Counted from the first letter of the stretch, positions 17,371 to 26,472 are shown. The stretch: DNA of 64,000 bases from Caenispirillum salinarum_A (GCF_044803115.1 NZ_CP085224.1:3472001-3536000); one strand, 5' to 3'. Notes: generated by a model not told the origin, from the letters alone. Numbers and translations are program-made.

Positions 17371-18195
17371 TCACCCGAAGACGGTGTCGATGGCGGAATC
17401 GAGCGTGTCCAGCATGTCGGGGTCGTCCGTCAGCGGGCGCACCAGCGTCATGCGGCAGGCATCGGTGGCCGGGATGCCGCGCGTGATGAGCTGCCCGGCG
17501 TGGACCAGCAGGCGGGTCGACATGCCCTCGTCGAGCCCGTGGCCCTTGAGGTTGCGGCTGCGCTCGGCCACCTGGACCAGCTTGCGCGCCACATCGGCGG
17601 CGACGCCCGACTCATGGGCGACGATCTCCGCCTCCACGTCGGCCGGCGGATAGTCGAAGACCATGGCCCCGAAGCGCTGCTTGGTGGACTGCTTCAGGTC
17701 CTTCATCAGGCTCTGGTAGCCGGGGTTGTAGCTGATGACCATCTGGAAGTCGGGATGCGCCGCCACCTGCTCGCCCCGCTTTTCCAGCGGCAGGACGCGG
17801 CGGTGGTCGGTCAGGGCGTGGATGACGACCATGGTGTCCTGGCGCGCCTCCACCACCTCGTCCAGATAGCAGATGGCGCCGATGCGGGCGGCGATGGTCA
17901 GCGGCCCGTCCTGCCAGCGGGTGCCGTTGGCATCCAGCAGGAAGCGGCCGACAAGGTCGGATGCCGTCATGTCCTCGTTGCAGGCCACCGTGATGAGCGG
18001 CTTGCGAAGTCGCCAGGCCATGTATTCCACGAAGCGCGTCTTGCCGCAGCCGGTCGGGCCTTTCAGCATCACCGGCATCCGCGCGGCATAGGCTGCCTCG
18101 TAGACGCGCGTCTCGGCATCGACGGCGCGGTAATAGGGTTCCTCGGCCAGCATGTATTGCTGGGTGGTGGACAGCTCTGTTACGGGGGCATTCAT
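17371..18195 (-). CDS. cbbQ: RuBisCO activase ATPase CbbQ
   Basis: A 274-residue MoxR-class AAA+ ATPase. Walker A is 'GPTGCGKTRF', Walker B is 'AICYLDEVVEAR', and a sensor Asn lies in 'VISYNPGYQ'. With CbbO it forms the Q2O2-type activase for form IA RuBisCO. The ATG at 18195 follows AGGAGGG; a longer frame to 18327 covers the cbbS-cbbQ gap and was rejected. Same strand and order as cbbS and cbbO, so one operon. There is no cbbX, as expected for a green-type enzyme. Confidence 0.95.
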   Translation of the reverse strand: MNAPVTELSTTQQYMLAEEPYYRAVDAETRVYEAAYAARMPVMLKGPTGCGKTRFVEYMAWRLRKPLITVACNEDMTASDLVGRFLLDANGTRWQDGPLTIAARIGAICYLDEVVEARQDTMVVIHALTDHRRVLPLEKRGEQVAAHPDFQMVISYNPGYQSLMKDLKQSTKQRFGAMVFDYPPADVEAEIVAHESGVAADVARKLVQVAERSRNLKGHGLDEGMSTRLLVHAGQLITRGIPATDACRMTLVRPLTDDPDMLDTLDSAIDTVFG

Positions 18196-18262
18196 GGCGG
18201 ACCCTCCTGGTGAAACCGGCGGGGAAAGGCCGCGCGGGGCCGGAGCGTCGCGCGGCCGCCGC

Positions 18263-18625
18263 TCACGCCTCGATGGGGGCGCGGTGGACCAGCATGTTGG
18301 CGCCCTGGCTCTGGCGGATGTTGTCATAGCCGATGAGGCGCACGTGGTTGCCGGGATTGGCCGCCTTGCAGGCCTCGATCTCGGCCAGGATGCCGTTGAC
18401 GTCGGTCTCGCCGAACATGGGCAGCTTCCACATGTACCAGTAGTTGCCGGTGGCGTACTTCGGCTCCGTGTGCTCGATGGCCGGGTTCCAGCCCTTGGAG
18501 ACGATGTACTCGATCTGCTTGCGGATCTGCTCCGCCGTCATCGGCGGCAGGTAGGAGAAGGTGCCCAGCTTGCGGCTGGCGGGATCGGACAGGCGGGAGG
18601 GATAATCCTGGACTGCGCTGGTCAT
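18263..18625 (-). CDS. cbbS: RuBisCO small subunit
   Basis: A 120-residue small chain of form I ribulose-1,5-bisphosphate carboxylase/oxygenase. It has the family segments 'FSYLPPMT', 'GWNPAIEHTEP' and 'YWYMWKLPMFGE'. It is the second gene of the cbb operon, 37 bases after cbbL. Length fits a proteobacterial form IA small subunit. Confidence 0.97.
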   Translation of the reverse strand: MTSAVQDYPSRLSDPASRKLGTFSYLPPMTAEQIRKQIEYIVSKGWNPAIEHTEPKYATGNYWYMWKLPMFGETDVNGILAEIEACKAANPGNHVRLIGYDNIRQSQGANMLVHRAPIEA

Positions 18626-18662
18626 GGCTGAAATCTCCGAAACTCGAGGGGCTGGAAAGCGA

Positions 18663-20081
18663 TCAACGGTGCGCCACGTCGAGCTTGTCGACGGTGTCGA
18701 ACTCGAACCTGATCTCCTTCCAGGTCTCCATGGCCGTCTTCAGTTCGGGGCTGGCTTGCGCGGCATTGGTGAGGACGTCCTTGCCCTCGCGCTCCAGGTC
18801 GCGGCCCTCGTTGCGGGCCTGGACGCACGCCTCCAGCGCCACGCGGTTGGCGGCAGCACCCGCGGCGTTGCCCCAGGGGTGGCCCAGCGTGCCGCCGCCG
18901 AACTGCAGCACCGCGTCGTCGCCGAAGATCGACACCAGGGCCGGCATGTGCCAGACGTGGATGCCACCCGAGGCCACCGGCAGCACGCCGGGCATCTGCC
19001 CCCAGTCCTGATCGAAGAAGATGCCGCGCGAGCGGTCCTCGTGCACGAAGCGGTCGCGCATCTGGTCGATCCAGCCCAGCGTCGCCTCGCGGTCGCCCTC
19101 CAGCTTGCCGACGACCGTGCCCGAGTGCAGGTGGTCGCCGCCCAGCAGGCGCAGCATCTTGGCCAGGATGCGGAAGTTGATGCCGTGGCGCGGGTTGCGG
19201 TCGATGACGCCGTGCATGGCGCGGTGGACGTGCAGCAGCAGACCGTTGTCGCGGCACCAGCGCGCCAGGCTGGAATGCGCCGCCCAGCCGACCGTCAGGT
19301 AGTCGCTCATGATGATCGGCGTGCCGATCTCCTTGGCGTACTCGGCGCGCTTGAACATCTCCTCGATGTTGGGCGCCGTGACGTTAAGGTAGTGGCCCTT
19401 GCGCTCGCCTGTCTCCTTTTCGGCCTTCTCGATGGCCTCCTGGCAGAAGTCGAAGCGGTCGCGCCAGCGCATGAAGGGCTGGGAGTTGACGTTCTCGTCA
19501 TCCTTGGTGAAGTCCAGGCCGCCGCGCAGACACTCATAGACGGCGCGGCCGTAGTTCTTGGCCGACAGCCCCAGCTTGGGCTTGATGGTGCAGCCCAGCA
19601 ACGGACGGCCGTACTTGTCCATCTTGTCGCGCTCCACCTGGATGCCGTGCGGCGGACCGTCGCAGGTGGTGACGAACCACAGCGGGAAGCGCACGTCCTC
19701 CAGCCGCAGCGCGCGGACGGCCTTGAAGCCGAACACGTTGCCCACCAGCGAGGTGAAGACGTTGACCACCGAGCCTTCCTCGAACAGCCCCATGGGATAG
19801 GCGATGAAGGCGTAGAAGGCTTCGTCGTCGCCGGGCACGTCCTCCAGGGCGTAGGCGCGGCCCTTGTAGTATTCCAGGTCGGTCAGCAGGTCGGTCCAGA
19901 CCGTCGTCCAGGTGCCGGTGGAGCTTTCCGCCGCCACGGCGGCGGCGGCTTCCTCGCGCGGGACGCCCGGCTGCGGCGTGATCTTGAAGACCGCCAGGAA
20001 ATCGCTTTCCTTGGGGATGTATTGCGGCTCCCAGTACGTTTCCCGGTACTGCTTCACGCCGGCCGTGAACATCTTGCCCAT
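18663..20081 (-). CDS. cbbL: RuBisCO large subunit, form IA
   Basis: A 472-residue catalytic chain that fixes CO2 onto ribulose-1,5-bisphosphate. Active-site segments are intact: 'GRPLLGCTIKPKLG', the carbamylated lysine in 'GGLDFTKDDE', the His in 'HRAMHGVID', loop 6 'GTVVGKLEGDR', and 'FGGGTLGHPWGNAAGA'. The sequence and the cbbQ/cbbO partners place it in the green-like form IA group, not the red-like form IC common in alphaproteobacteria. AGGGAG precedes the ATG. It is the first gene of the operon; no cbbR or other Calvin-cycle gene is in the window. Confidence 0.98.
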   Translation of the reverse strand: MGKMFTAGVKQYRETYWEPQYIPKESDFLAVFKITPQPGVPREEAAAAVAAESSTGTWTTVWTDLLTDLEYYKGRAYALEDVPGDDEAFYAFIAYPMGLFEEGSVVNVFTSLVGNVFGFKAVRALRLEDVRFPLWFVTTCDGPPHGIQVERDKMDKYGRPLLGCTIKPKLGLSAKNYGRAVYECLRGGLDFTKDDENVNSQPFMRWRDRFDFCQEAIEKAEKETGERKGHYLNVTAPNIEEMFKRAEYAKEIGTPIIMSDYLTVGWAAHSSLARWCRDNGLLLHVHRAMHGVIDRNPRHGINFRILAKMLRLLGGDHLHSGTVVGKLEGDREATLGWIDQMRDRFVHEDRSRGIFFDQDWGQMPGVLPVASGGIHVWHMPALVSIFGDDAVLQFGGGTLGHPWGNAAGAAANRVALEACVQARNEGRDLEREGKDVLTNAAQASPELKTAMETWKEIRFEFDTVDKLDVAHR

Positions 20082-20190
20082 CGTTCCACTCCCTGTGATG
20101 GCGCCGCGGAGCCTCGGCGCCCCGTCCCTGATGGCTTCGACGGTACGGGAGCGGGTCTATAAAGAAAAATTAGATGTTGTGGCGGTATCC

Positions 20191-20206
20191 ATAAGCCTGG
20201 ACTTAT
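20191..20206 (-). promoter_or_regulatory. Candidate operator upstream of cbbL
   Basis: Inverted repeat ATAAG-N6-CTTAT in an AT-rich patch about 110 bases upstream of cbbL. Read on the minus strand it contains TAA-N8-TTA, which fits the loose TNA-N7/8-TNA pattern of CbbR (LysR-type) sites. The assignment is by pattern only. Confidence 0.35.
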
Positions 20207-20224
20207 ACATTTTCGCAAGCGAAA

Positions 20225-20250
20225 GCCGGCACCCCGGGTGGGGCGCCGGC
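20225..20250 (-). terminator. GC-rich hairpin between the S41 protease gene and cbbL
   Basis: Arms GCCGGC and CCCC pair with GGGG and GCCGGC, with one mismatch and a GGGT loop. On the minus strand it is followed by TTTCGC. It may end the protease transcript before the cbb operon. Confidence 0.4.
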
Positions 20251-20284
20251 CTCGCGGCATCGGCGGGTGGTGCCGTTCCTCTCG

Positions 20285-20444
20285 GAGCCCAACCCGAAAC
20301 TCAGCGGCTGAGGGTGGGCGAGGGATTTTTTGCTCGGTCAGGCGCCAAACGCAGTCGATGCCGGCGGCATCGGCGAGGATTGGCACCGCAGCCGGGCGAA
20401 AAAAGCGCCGTCCAGCCGACCCGCCGGAATTTCGGGTTGGGCTC
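20285..20444. repeat. 160-bp element bounded by 15-bp inverted repeats
   Basis: A 15-base sequence at 20285-20299 (GAGCCCAACCCGAAA) recurs as a perfect inverted copy at 20430-20444. The inside contains further imperfect complementary segments (ATTTTTTGCTCGG against CCGGGCGAAAAAA) and a central palindrome near 20356-20372. The whole stretch can fold as one long imperfect hairpin. Its right edge abuts the stop codon of the S41 protease gene. No target duplication was found. It could be a MITE-like unit or a structured 3' end. Confidence 0.55.
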
Positions 20445-22037
20445 TCAGGGCTTCAGCGTGGCGTGCTGGGTCTGGAGGCCGGCATCGCGGATCAGCTCCA
20501 GCGCCACGTCGATGTCGGTGCCCATGGCTGTCCGGTTCTCCCGCGCGCAGGCACCGCGCAGGGAGTTGCGTTCCGCCTCGGCGTCGAGCGGCACCGTCTC
20601 CCAGCGCGCCTCCACCGCCTCTGCCACTGGCGAGCCGATGCTGGCCGTATTGGCCGCGGCGGGAATGAAGCCGCCGGCGTCCGTTTCCTCCAGCGGCTCC
20701 GCCACGCCCGACAGGCAGAGCGACGGCATGACGCCCAGGCCCTGGATGGCGTAGCCGGCGGGGCTGTGGAAGCGCGACCACGTCAGCTTCAGCTCCCCCT
20801 GGTTGGGCAGGCGGACGATGGTCTGGACCGTGCCCTTGCCGTAGCTGTTGGTGCCCACCAGCATGGCCCGGCCGCTGTCCTTGAGCGCGGCGGCCAGGAT
20901 TTCCGACGACGAGGCCGAGCGCCCGTCCACCAGCACCACCAGCGGGCGGCCCTTCAGCAGATCGCCGGGGCCGGCGGTGTAGGACTGCATGCTGCCGGGA
21001 TGCCGGCCGCGGGTGGAGACGATGGGCCCGCCTTCGAGGAACAGGTCCGCCACGCCGTAGGCCTGGTCCAGCAGCCCGCCCGGATTCCCGCGCAGGTCCA
21101 GCACCGCACCGGCCAGCCGGGGCTCGGCCGCCAGCGCGTCCTGGACGGCGTCACGGACCGACGCCGTGGTGGCGACGTTGAAGCGGCGCACCCGCACCAC
21201 CGCCACGCCGTCGCGCACCTCCGCTTCCACCGAGGGCGGCACCACCCTGTCGCGCACGATGGTAACGTCCTGCGCCGGTCCGTCGGCACGCAGGACGGTC
21301 AGGGCGACTTCCGTATGGCGCGGCCCGCGCAGGCGGCGGCTCATTTCGGCCAGTTCCAGGTCGGCCAGGGCTGTACCGTCGGCGTGGGTGATCAGGTCGC
21401 CGGGCCGCAGGATGCCATCCGACGGGCCCTCGGCCATGACCTCCTTGATGCGAATCGGCCCGCCGTCGCGCACATAGCGCACGCCGATGCCGGAAAAGCC
21501 GTTGCGGCGGGAACGCTGCTTCTCGGCATCCTCGGGGGAATCATAGCGGCTGTGGGCGTCCATGCCTTCAAGCGCCGCGTCGATGATGGCCTCGTGAATG
21601 GCCTCCAGGCCCGCCGCCGCCAGCGCGTGGCTGTGATGGCGCATCTCGCGCGCGACCACGGCCACCATGCCCGCCCAGGCGCGGGCAACGTCGCCCTCCG
21701 GCAGCGGTGCCCCCAGAACCTGGAGCCCGTCGACGCTCAGCAGCGCCGCTCCATCCTCGACCGCCACCGCCACGGCAGGGTCGATTGTCGACAGGCCGGC
21801 GAGCCCGGCCAATGCGAGTTCGGGGATGGTGCGCGGCTCGATGGCGCGGTCGTGGATGGCCTGGAAGCCACGGCGCAACAGGGTGGCCGTCTCGCCGAAG
21901 TCGGCGTCTTCCGTGGCGAAGGGCGCCACCGGAGCCGGCGTGGCCGCAGCCGGTGCGGCGGCGGTTGCGGGCGCACCGGCGGGCAGAACGGCGGCCAGCC
22001 CCAGGGCCAGCCCCGCGATCAGGGACGATCGGACCAT
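20445..22037 (-). CDS. S41-family C-terminal processing protease
   Basis: A 530-residue exported serine protease with a signal peptide ('AVLPAGAPATAAA'). A PDZ domain at about 190-260 ('GIGVRYVRDGG', 'GILRPGDLITHADG') precedes the S41 catalytic domain. The nucleophile Ser is in 'VDGRSASSSEI' and the general-base Lys in 'SYGKGTVQT', as in tail-specific proteases (CtpA/Prc). GAGGAGAG precedes the ATG. The C-terminal 90 residues do not match the usual family end and are unexplained. It lies upstream of cbbL on the same strand, separated by 363 bases, so it is probably a separate unit. Confidence 0.9.
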   Translation of the reverse strand: MVRSSLIAGLALGLAAVLPAGAPATAAAPAAATPAPVAPFATEDADFGETATLLRRGFQAIHDRAIEPRTIPELALAGLAGLSTIDPAVAVAVEDGAALLSVDGLQVLGAPLPEGDVARAWAGMVAVVAREMRHHSHALAAAGLEAIHEAIIDAALEGMDAHSRYDSPEDAEKQRSRRNGFSGIGVRYVRDGGPIRIKEVMAEGPSDGILRPGDLITHADGTALADLELAEMSRRLRGPRHTEVALTVLRADGPAQDVTIVRDRVVPPSVEAEVRDGVAVVRVRRFNVATTASVRDAVQDALAAEPRLAGAVLDLRGNPGGLLDQAYGVADLFLEGGPIVSTRGRHPGSMQSYTAGPGDLLKGRPLVVLVDGRSASSSEILAAALKDSGRAMLVGTNSYGKGTVQTIVRLPNQGELKLTWSRFHSPAGYAIQGLGVMPSLCLSGVAEPLEETDAGGFIPAAANTASIGSPVAEAVEARWETVPLDAEAERNSLRGACARENRTAMGTDIDVALELIRDAGLQTQHATLKP

Positions 22038-22293
22038 TTTTCGCTCTACTCTCCTCGGGAGGGGCGTCGTTGCGCGCCCTCGCGTTGGCCTAGCTCTTGT
22101 GGCTAGTTTCCTCCCTCGAAGGGTACAGAGGATGATCCCGAAAGTTCAAGACACCGCTGCAAAAAGTAACCGTTCGGCGAGCTTCCCGGAACGGGGACGC
22201 GCGTTGGTGTCGAGGAGCGGGATCGGCCCTTGCGCACCCTGTATGGCAGCCATGTTACATTGCAGCGCAGCATAAGCCAAAGGAGACCTTCGT

Positions 22294-23535
22294 ATGAGGC
22301 ACACCACCACCGCCCGCGGCCTGGACATCGACGCCCTGCGCCGGGAGTTCCCTGCGCTGTCCCAGGATTTCGTGTTCCTGGACAATGCCGGCGGCTCGGC
22401 GGTGCTGAAGCGGGTGGCCGACCGCGTTGCCGATTACCTGCTGACAACCAGCGTGCAGCTTGGCGCCTCCTACCGACCGTCGGCGGAGGCGGCGGAGAAG
22501 GTCGCCGCGGCGCAGGCGGCGGTGGCGCGGCTGCTCAATGCGCCGCATCCCGACGAGGTGGTCATGGGCGGCTCGACGACGCTGCTGCTTCACCTGCTGG
22601 GCGAGGCGCTGGAGCCCTCGGTGCGGCCGGGCGACGAGATCATCGTCACCGACGTCGACCACGAGGCCAACGTCGGCCCCTGGCGCCGGTTGGAAAGGGC
22701 GGGCGCGATAATCCGCGAGTGGCGGGTGAACCGCGACACCATGGACCTGGAGATGGAGGACCTTGAAGCCCTGCTGTCAGACCGCACCACCTGGGTGGCG
22801 GTGACGCACTGTTCCAACATCCTGGGCACCGTCGTGCCGGTGGCGGAGGTGGCGCGGCGTGTCCACGCCGCCGGGGCGCGGCTGTGCGTGGACGGCGTCG
22901 GATATGCGCCGCACCGGCTGGTGGACGTGCAGGCGAGCGGCGCGGACGTCTACGCACTCAGCTTCTACAAGACCTTCGGGCCGCACTACGCGGTGATGTG
23001 GGCGGGCCGCGACCTGCTGGACGCCCTGCCCGGCCTCAACCACTATTTCATCACGGACGCGCCCGGAAAGCTGCAGCCCGGCAGCGTGAACTACGAACTG
23101 GTCCACGGCTGCGGCGGCATCGCGGATTATCTGACGGACACCGGCCGGGCGCTCGGGGCGGCGGGTGACGACCGCGCGCTGATGGCGGCCGCCTTCGACG
23201 CCTTCACCGCCCACGAGGACAGGCTGTCGGAGCGGCTGCTGTCCTACCTGCGCGGCCGTCCCGACGTTCGCATCCTGGGCCGGCCGCGCGTCGGCAACGG
23301 CGACCGGGTGCCGACCATCAGCTTCACCGTCGGCAACCGCACGTCCGAGGACATCGTGCGCCGGGTGGACCGCCACGGCATCGGCATCCGCTTCGGCGAC
23401 TTCTATGCCAAGCGCCTGATCCCGGCGCTGGGCGCGGACCGCAATGGCGGCGTCGTGCGCGTCTCCATGGCCCACTACAACACGGCAGGCGAGATCGACC
23501 GGCTCATCAGTGCCCTTGACGACGCAATGAAATGA
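22294..23535 (+). CDS. Cysteine-desulfurase-like PLP enzyme (EgtE-like candidate)
   Basis: A 413-residue class V aminotransferase-fold enzyme. The segments 'FLDNAGGSAV', 'GGSTTLLLHLL', 'CVDGVGYAPHR' (PLP Asp) and 'ALSFYKTFGPHY' (PLP Lys) are intact. It lacks the long active-site loop cysteine typical of IscS/SufS, so it is probably a C-S lyase rather than a classical desulfurase. It precedes egtB and egtD on the same strand by 85 bases, which makes it a good candidate for the EgtE step, cleaving hercynylcysteine sulfoxide to ergothioneine. That role is inferred from context. Confidence 0.8.
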   Translation: MRHTTTARGLDIDALRREFPALSQDFVFLDNAGGSAVLKRVADRVADYLLTTSVQLGASYRPSAEAAEKVAAAQAAVARLLNAPHPDEVVMGGSTTLLLHLLGEALEPSVRPGDEIIVTDVDHEANVGPWRRLERAGAIIREWRVNRDTMDLEMEDLEALLSDRTTWVAVTHCSNILGTVVPVAEVARRVHAAGARLCVDGVGYAPHRLVDVQASGADVYALSFYKTFGPHYAVMWAGRDLLDALPGLNHYFITDAPGKLQPGSVNYELVHGCGGIADYLTDTGRALGAAGDDRALMAAAFDAFTAHEDRLSERLLSYLRGRPDVRILGRPRVGNGDRVPTISFTVGNRTSEDIVRRVDRHGIGIRFGDFYAKRLIPALGADRNGGVVRVSMAHYNTAGEIDRLISALDDAMK

Positions 23536-23620
23536 CCGGGAGCGGCAGGTTTTGCGCAACCTGGGGTCCCGGCTGACGTTGAGGAGGCATCGACATCTTC
23601 AGCAGAGGGGGCCTCCGCCG

Positions 23621-24952
23621 ATGTTGGACGACGACCGGACCGCGACGCCGGCCGCGCACCCTGCCGAGCCCGCGCCCACCGACCGGGACACCCTCCGCAC
23701 CCGCTATGCGGCGGTCCGCAAAAGAACGGAGGATCTGGCCGCCCGCCTGTCCCCCGAAGACATGCAGGTGCAGCCGCGCACCGAGTGCAGTCCAACCAAG
23801 TGGCACATCGCGCATGTGACCTGGTTCTTCGAGACCTTCATCCTGCGCGAGGTCTTTCCCAGGCGGAAGCCCTTCCACCCCGATTTCCCCTTTCTATTCA
23901 ACAGCTACTACTGGGGCGCCGGCCCCCGTCAGCCGCGCCCCGAGCGCGGTCTGCTGACCCGTCCGCCGCTGGATGACGTGTATGCGTACAGACGCGCCAT
24001 TGACGCGGACATGGACCGCCTCATCGCCATTGCCGAGCCCGACAGGTGGGCGGCCATGCTGCCGGTGCTGGAAGTCGGCCTGGCGCACGAGGAACAGCAC
24101 CAGGAACTGATCCTCATGGACATCCAGGACCTGTTCTCGCGCAATCCGCTGCGCCCCGCCTACCGCCCGGCCGAGGCGGCGCCGGCTCCCGCCGGAACTG
24201 CGGCGCCGCTGCGCTGGCACGAGCATCCCGGCGGCATCGTCGGGATCGGCCACGCGGCGCCGGAGTTCGCCTTCGACAACGAGAGCCCGCGCCACGACGC
24301 CCTGCTGCGCCCCTTCCGCCTTGCGTCGCGCTGCGTCACCAACGGCGAATGGCTCGCCTTCATGCGCGACGGCGGGTACGAGCGGCCGGACCTGTGGCTC
24401 ATGGACGGGTGGGCGACCGTGCAGGCGGAAGGCTGGCAGGCCCCGGAATACTGGGTGCGCGACAGCGACGGCGGGGACTGGCTGCAGTACGGGCTGACAG
24501 GCACCGGCCCCATCGACCTGGCCGCGCCGGTGGTGCATGTCTCGTTCTACGAAGCCGACGCCTACGCCCGCTGGGCCGGCGCCCGCCTGCCGACGGAGGA
24601 GGAATGGGAAGCCGTGGCCGCCGGCCTGCCGGTGGACGGGCATTTCCTCGCCGATCCCGCCCGCGATCCGCTGACGCCGCGCCCCGCCGCCGCCGCCGCC
24701 GCCGCCGGGCCGGTGCAGATGTTCGGCGACGTGTGGGAATGGACCGGCAGCCCGTACCGCCCCTACCCCGGCTACCGTCCGCCCGCCGGGACGCTGGGCG
24801 AGTACAACGGCAAGTTCATGAGCAGCCAGATGGTCCTGCGGGGCGGATGCTGCATCACCCCCGCCGGCCACCTGCGCCCCACCTACCGCAACTTCTTCTA
24901 CCCGCACGAACGCTGGGCCTTCAGCGGCGTGCGCCTGGCGGAGGACTGCTGA
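23621..24952 (+). CDS. egtB: Hercynine oxygenase / ergothioneine synthase EgtB
   Basis: A 443-residue non-heme iron sulfoxide synthase. The N-terminal DinB-like domain holds the iron ligands ('SPTKWHIAHVTWF' and 'HEEQHQE'). The C-terminal formylglycine-generating-enzyme-like domain has 'RLPTEEEWEAVAAG' and 'FGDVWEWTGSPY'. It joins a sulfur donor (glutamylcysteine or cysteine) to hercynine using O2. The ATG at 23621 is chosen; an earlier in-frame start at 23552 adds residues unlike the family. Its stop overlaps the egtD start in TGATG, so the two are coupled. Confidence 0.95.
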   Translation: MLDDDRTATPAAHPAEPAPTDRDTLRTRYAAVRKRTEDLAARLSPEDMQVQPRTECSPTKWHIAHVTWFFETFILREVFPRRKPFHPDFPFLFNSYYWGAGPRQPRPERGLLTRPPLDDVYAYRRAIDADMDRLIAIAEPDRWAAMLPVLEVGLAHEEQHQELILMDIQDLFSRNPLRPAYRPAEAAPAPAGTAAPLRWHEHPGGIVGIGHAAPEFAFDNESPRHDALLRPFRLASRCVTNGEWLAFMRDGGYERPDLWLMDGWATVQAEGWQAPEYWVRDSDGGDWLQYGLTGTGPIDLAAPVVHVSFYEADAYARWAGARLPTEEEWEAVAAGLPVDGHFLADPARDPLTPRPAAAAAAAGPVQMFGDVWEWTGSPYRPYPGYRPPAGTLGEYNGKFMSSQMVLRGGCCITPAGHLRPTYRNFFYPHERWAFSGVRLAEDC

Positions 24953-25959
24953 TGCCGCGCGAGACCCTCGACACCGTAAGCCCGACAGTAACCGACATTC
25001 CCGAGGTGCTGGCGGATTTCATCGACTACGGCCACGACGCCGACACCTTCCAGCACGACGTCATCACGGGCCTGGGCGCGGCGCGCAAGGCGATCCCGCC
25101 CAAGTACTTCTACGACGAGCGCGGCTCGCGCCTGTTCGATGCCATCTGCGAACTGCCGGAATACTACCCGACCCGGACCGAGGTGGGGCTGCTGCGCACC
25201 CACGCGGACGAAATCGCCGCCCTGCTCGGCCCCGATGCCTGCCTGGTGGAGTTCGGCTGCGGGTCCCTGACCAAGGTGCGCGTGCTGCTGGACGCAGCGC
25301 CGGACCTGGGCGGCTTCATCCCCGTCGACATCTCGCGGGAGCACCTGCTGGCAAGCGCCGTGTCGCTGGCCGAGGATCATCCGGGGGTGGAGGTGGCCGC
25401 CGTCTGCGCCGACTTCACGAAGCCCATCACCCTGCCCCCGGCCGCGGCGCGGCGGCGGCGGGTGGGGTTCTTCCCCGGCTCCACCATCGGCAACTTCGAG
25501 CCCCGCGACGCCCTGGACTTCCTGCGCACGGCGGCGCGGCAACTGGGCACCGGCGGCGGCATGGTGATCGGCGTCGACCTGGTGAAGGACGCCGATGTGC
25601 TGCGCGCCGCCTACAACGACGCCCAGGGCATCACCGCGGCCTTCAACCTGAACCTGCTCAGCCGCATCAACCGGGAACTGTGCGGCAGCTTCGAGCCGCG
25701 CCACTTCCGCCACGACGCCGTGTGGAACGCCGACAAAAGCCGGATCGAGATGCACCTGATCAGCCGCCACGCCCAGCGGGTGCACGCCTGCGGCCGGTCC
25801 TTCGCCTTCGCAGAGGCGGAAACCATCCATACCGAGAACAGCTACAAGTACACGGTGGACGGCTTCAAGGCCCTGGCCGAACAGGCCGGCTTCGCCCACC
25901 GCAAGACCTGGATGGACGACGACGGCCTGTTCAGCCTGCATTACCTGGACGTGGTTTAG
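24952..25959 (+). CDS. egtD: L-histidine N-alpha-methyltransferase EgtD
   Basis: A 335-residue SAM-dependent enzyme that trimethylates histidine to hercynine, the first step of ergothioneine synthesis. Visible features are 'PKYFYDERGSRLFD', the SAM loop 'LVEFGCGSLTKVR', 'FFPGSTIGNFEP' and the C-terminal 'ENSYKYTVDGF'. Length agrees with characterised EgtD (about 320). The start overlaps the egtB stop by one base. The stop overlaps that of the convergent thioesterase gene. Confidence 0.96.
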   Translation: MPRETLDTVSPTVTDIPEVLADFIDYGHDADTFQHDVITGLGAARKAIPPKYFYDERGSRLFDAICELPEYYPTRTEVGLLRTHADEIAALLGPDACLVEFGCGSLTKVRVLLDAAPDLGGFIPVDISREHLLASAVSLAEDHPGVEVAAVCADFTKPITLPPAAARRRRVGFFPGSTIGNFEPRDALDFLRTAARQLGTGGGMVIGVDLVKDADVLRAAYNDAQGITAAFNLNLLSRINRELCGSFEPRHFRHDAVWNADKSRIEMHLISRHAQRVHACGRSFAFAEAETIHTENSYKYTVDGFKALAEQAGFAHRKTWMDDDGLFSLHYLDVV

Positions 25960-26381
25960 CCCTTCTGCGGGATGATGGCATAGGTGCTGGAGACGTGCCC
26001 GGCCGGCGCCGCGTCGCCGTCGGCCCGGATGGTGACCTCGCCGAAGGCCATGGTGCGGCCCAGCTTCAGGAGACGCGCTTCGGCGATGACGTCGCGTTCC
26101 GCGATGGCGCGCATGAAGCTGGTGGTCTGGGTGACGGTGGTCATGGGCCGGAATTCCCCGAAGGCGCCGGAGATCAGGAACACCATGGAGGTATCGGCCA
26201 GCGCCATGATCGCCTGACCGCACACCGTGCCGCCGACGCGGGTCAGGCGCTCGCTGAAGGGCATGCGGACCACCGCCCGGTCGGCGCCGGCGTGCTCGAT
26301 GGTCAGGTTCAGGTCCTGGACCCAGGGCGCGAACAGGCTGGTCTTCATCTCTTCCGTCTGCTCGCGGGTAAGGCCGGTCAT
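25956..26381 (-). CDS. PaaI-type hotdog thioesterase
   Basis: A 141-residue hotdog-fold protein. 'RVGGTVCGQAIMALADTSM' matches the catalytic helix region of PaaI-like acyl-CoA thioesterases, although the usual HGG appears as VGG. 'TTSFMRAIAERDV' and 'GRTMAFGEVTI' follow. The ATG at 26381 has GGGAGA upstream; a frame extension to 26438 is less likely. It is convergent with egtD and the two stop codons overlap. The substrate is unknown. Confidence 0.85.
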   Translation of the reverse strand: MTGLTREQTEEMKTSLFAPWVQDLNLTIEHAGADRAVVRMPFSERLTRVGGTVCGQAIMALADTSMVFLISGAFGEFRPMTTVTQTTSFMRAIAERDVIAEARLLKLGRTMAFGEVTIRADGDAAPAGHVSSTYAIIPQKG

Positions 26382-26472
26382 GGACGTCTCCCTGTCTTGT
26401 GTTGGCTCGCCCTCCGGTTTAACAGAGCGGCGCGCCATGTAAACAGGGTCGCGATCCGGCGACGGAGCCGCG

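Noticed and set aside
20300..20430. Possible tRNA in the folded 160-bp region
   Set aside because: No T-loop consensus, no cloverleaf arm spacing and no CCA-compatible end could be built.
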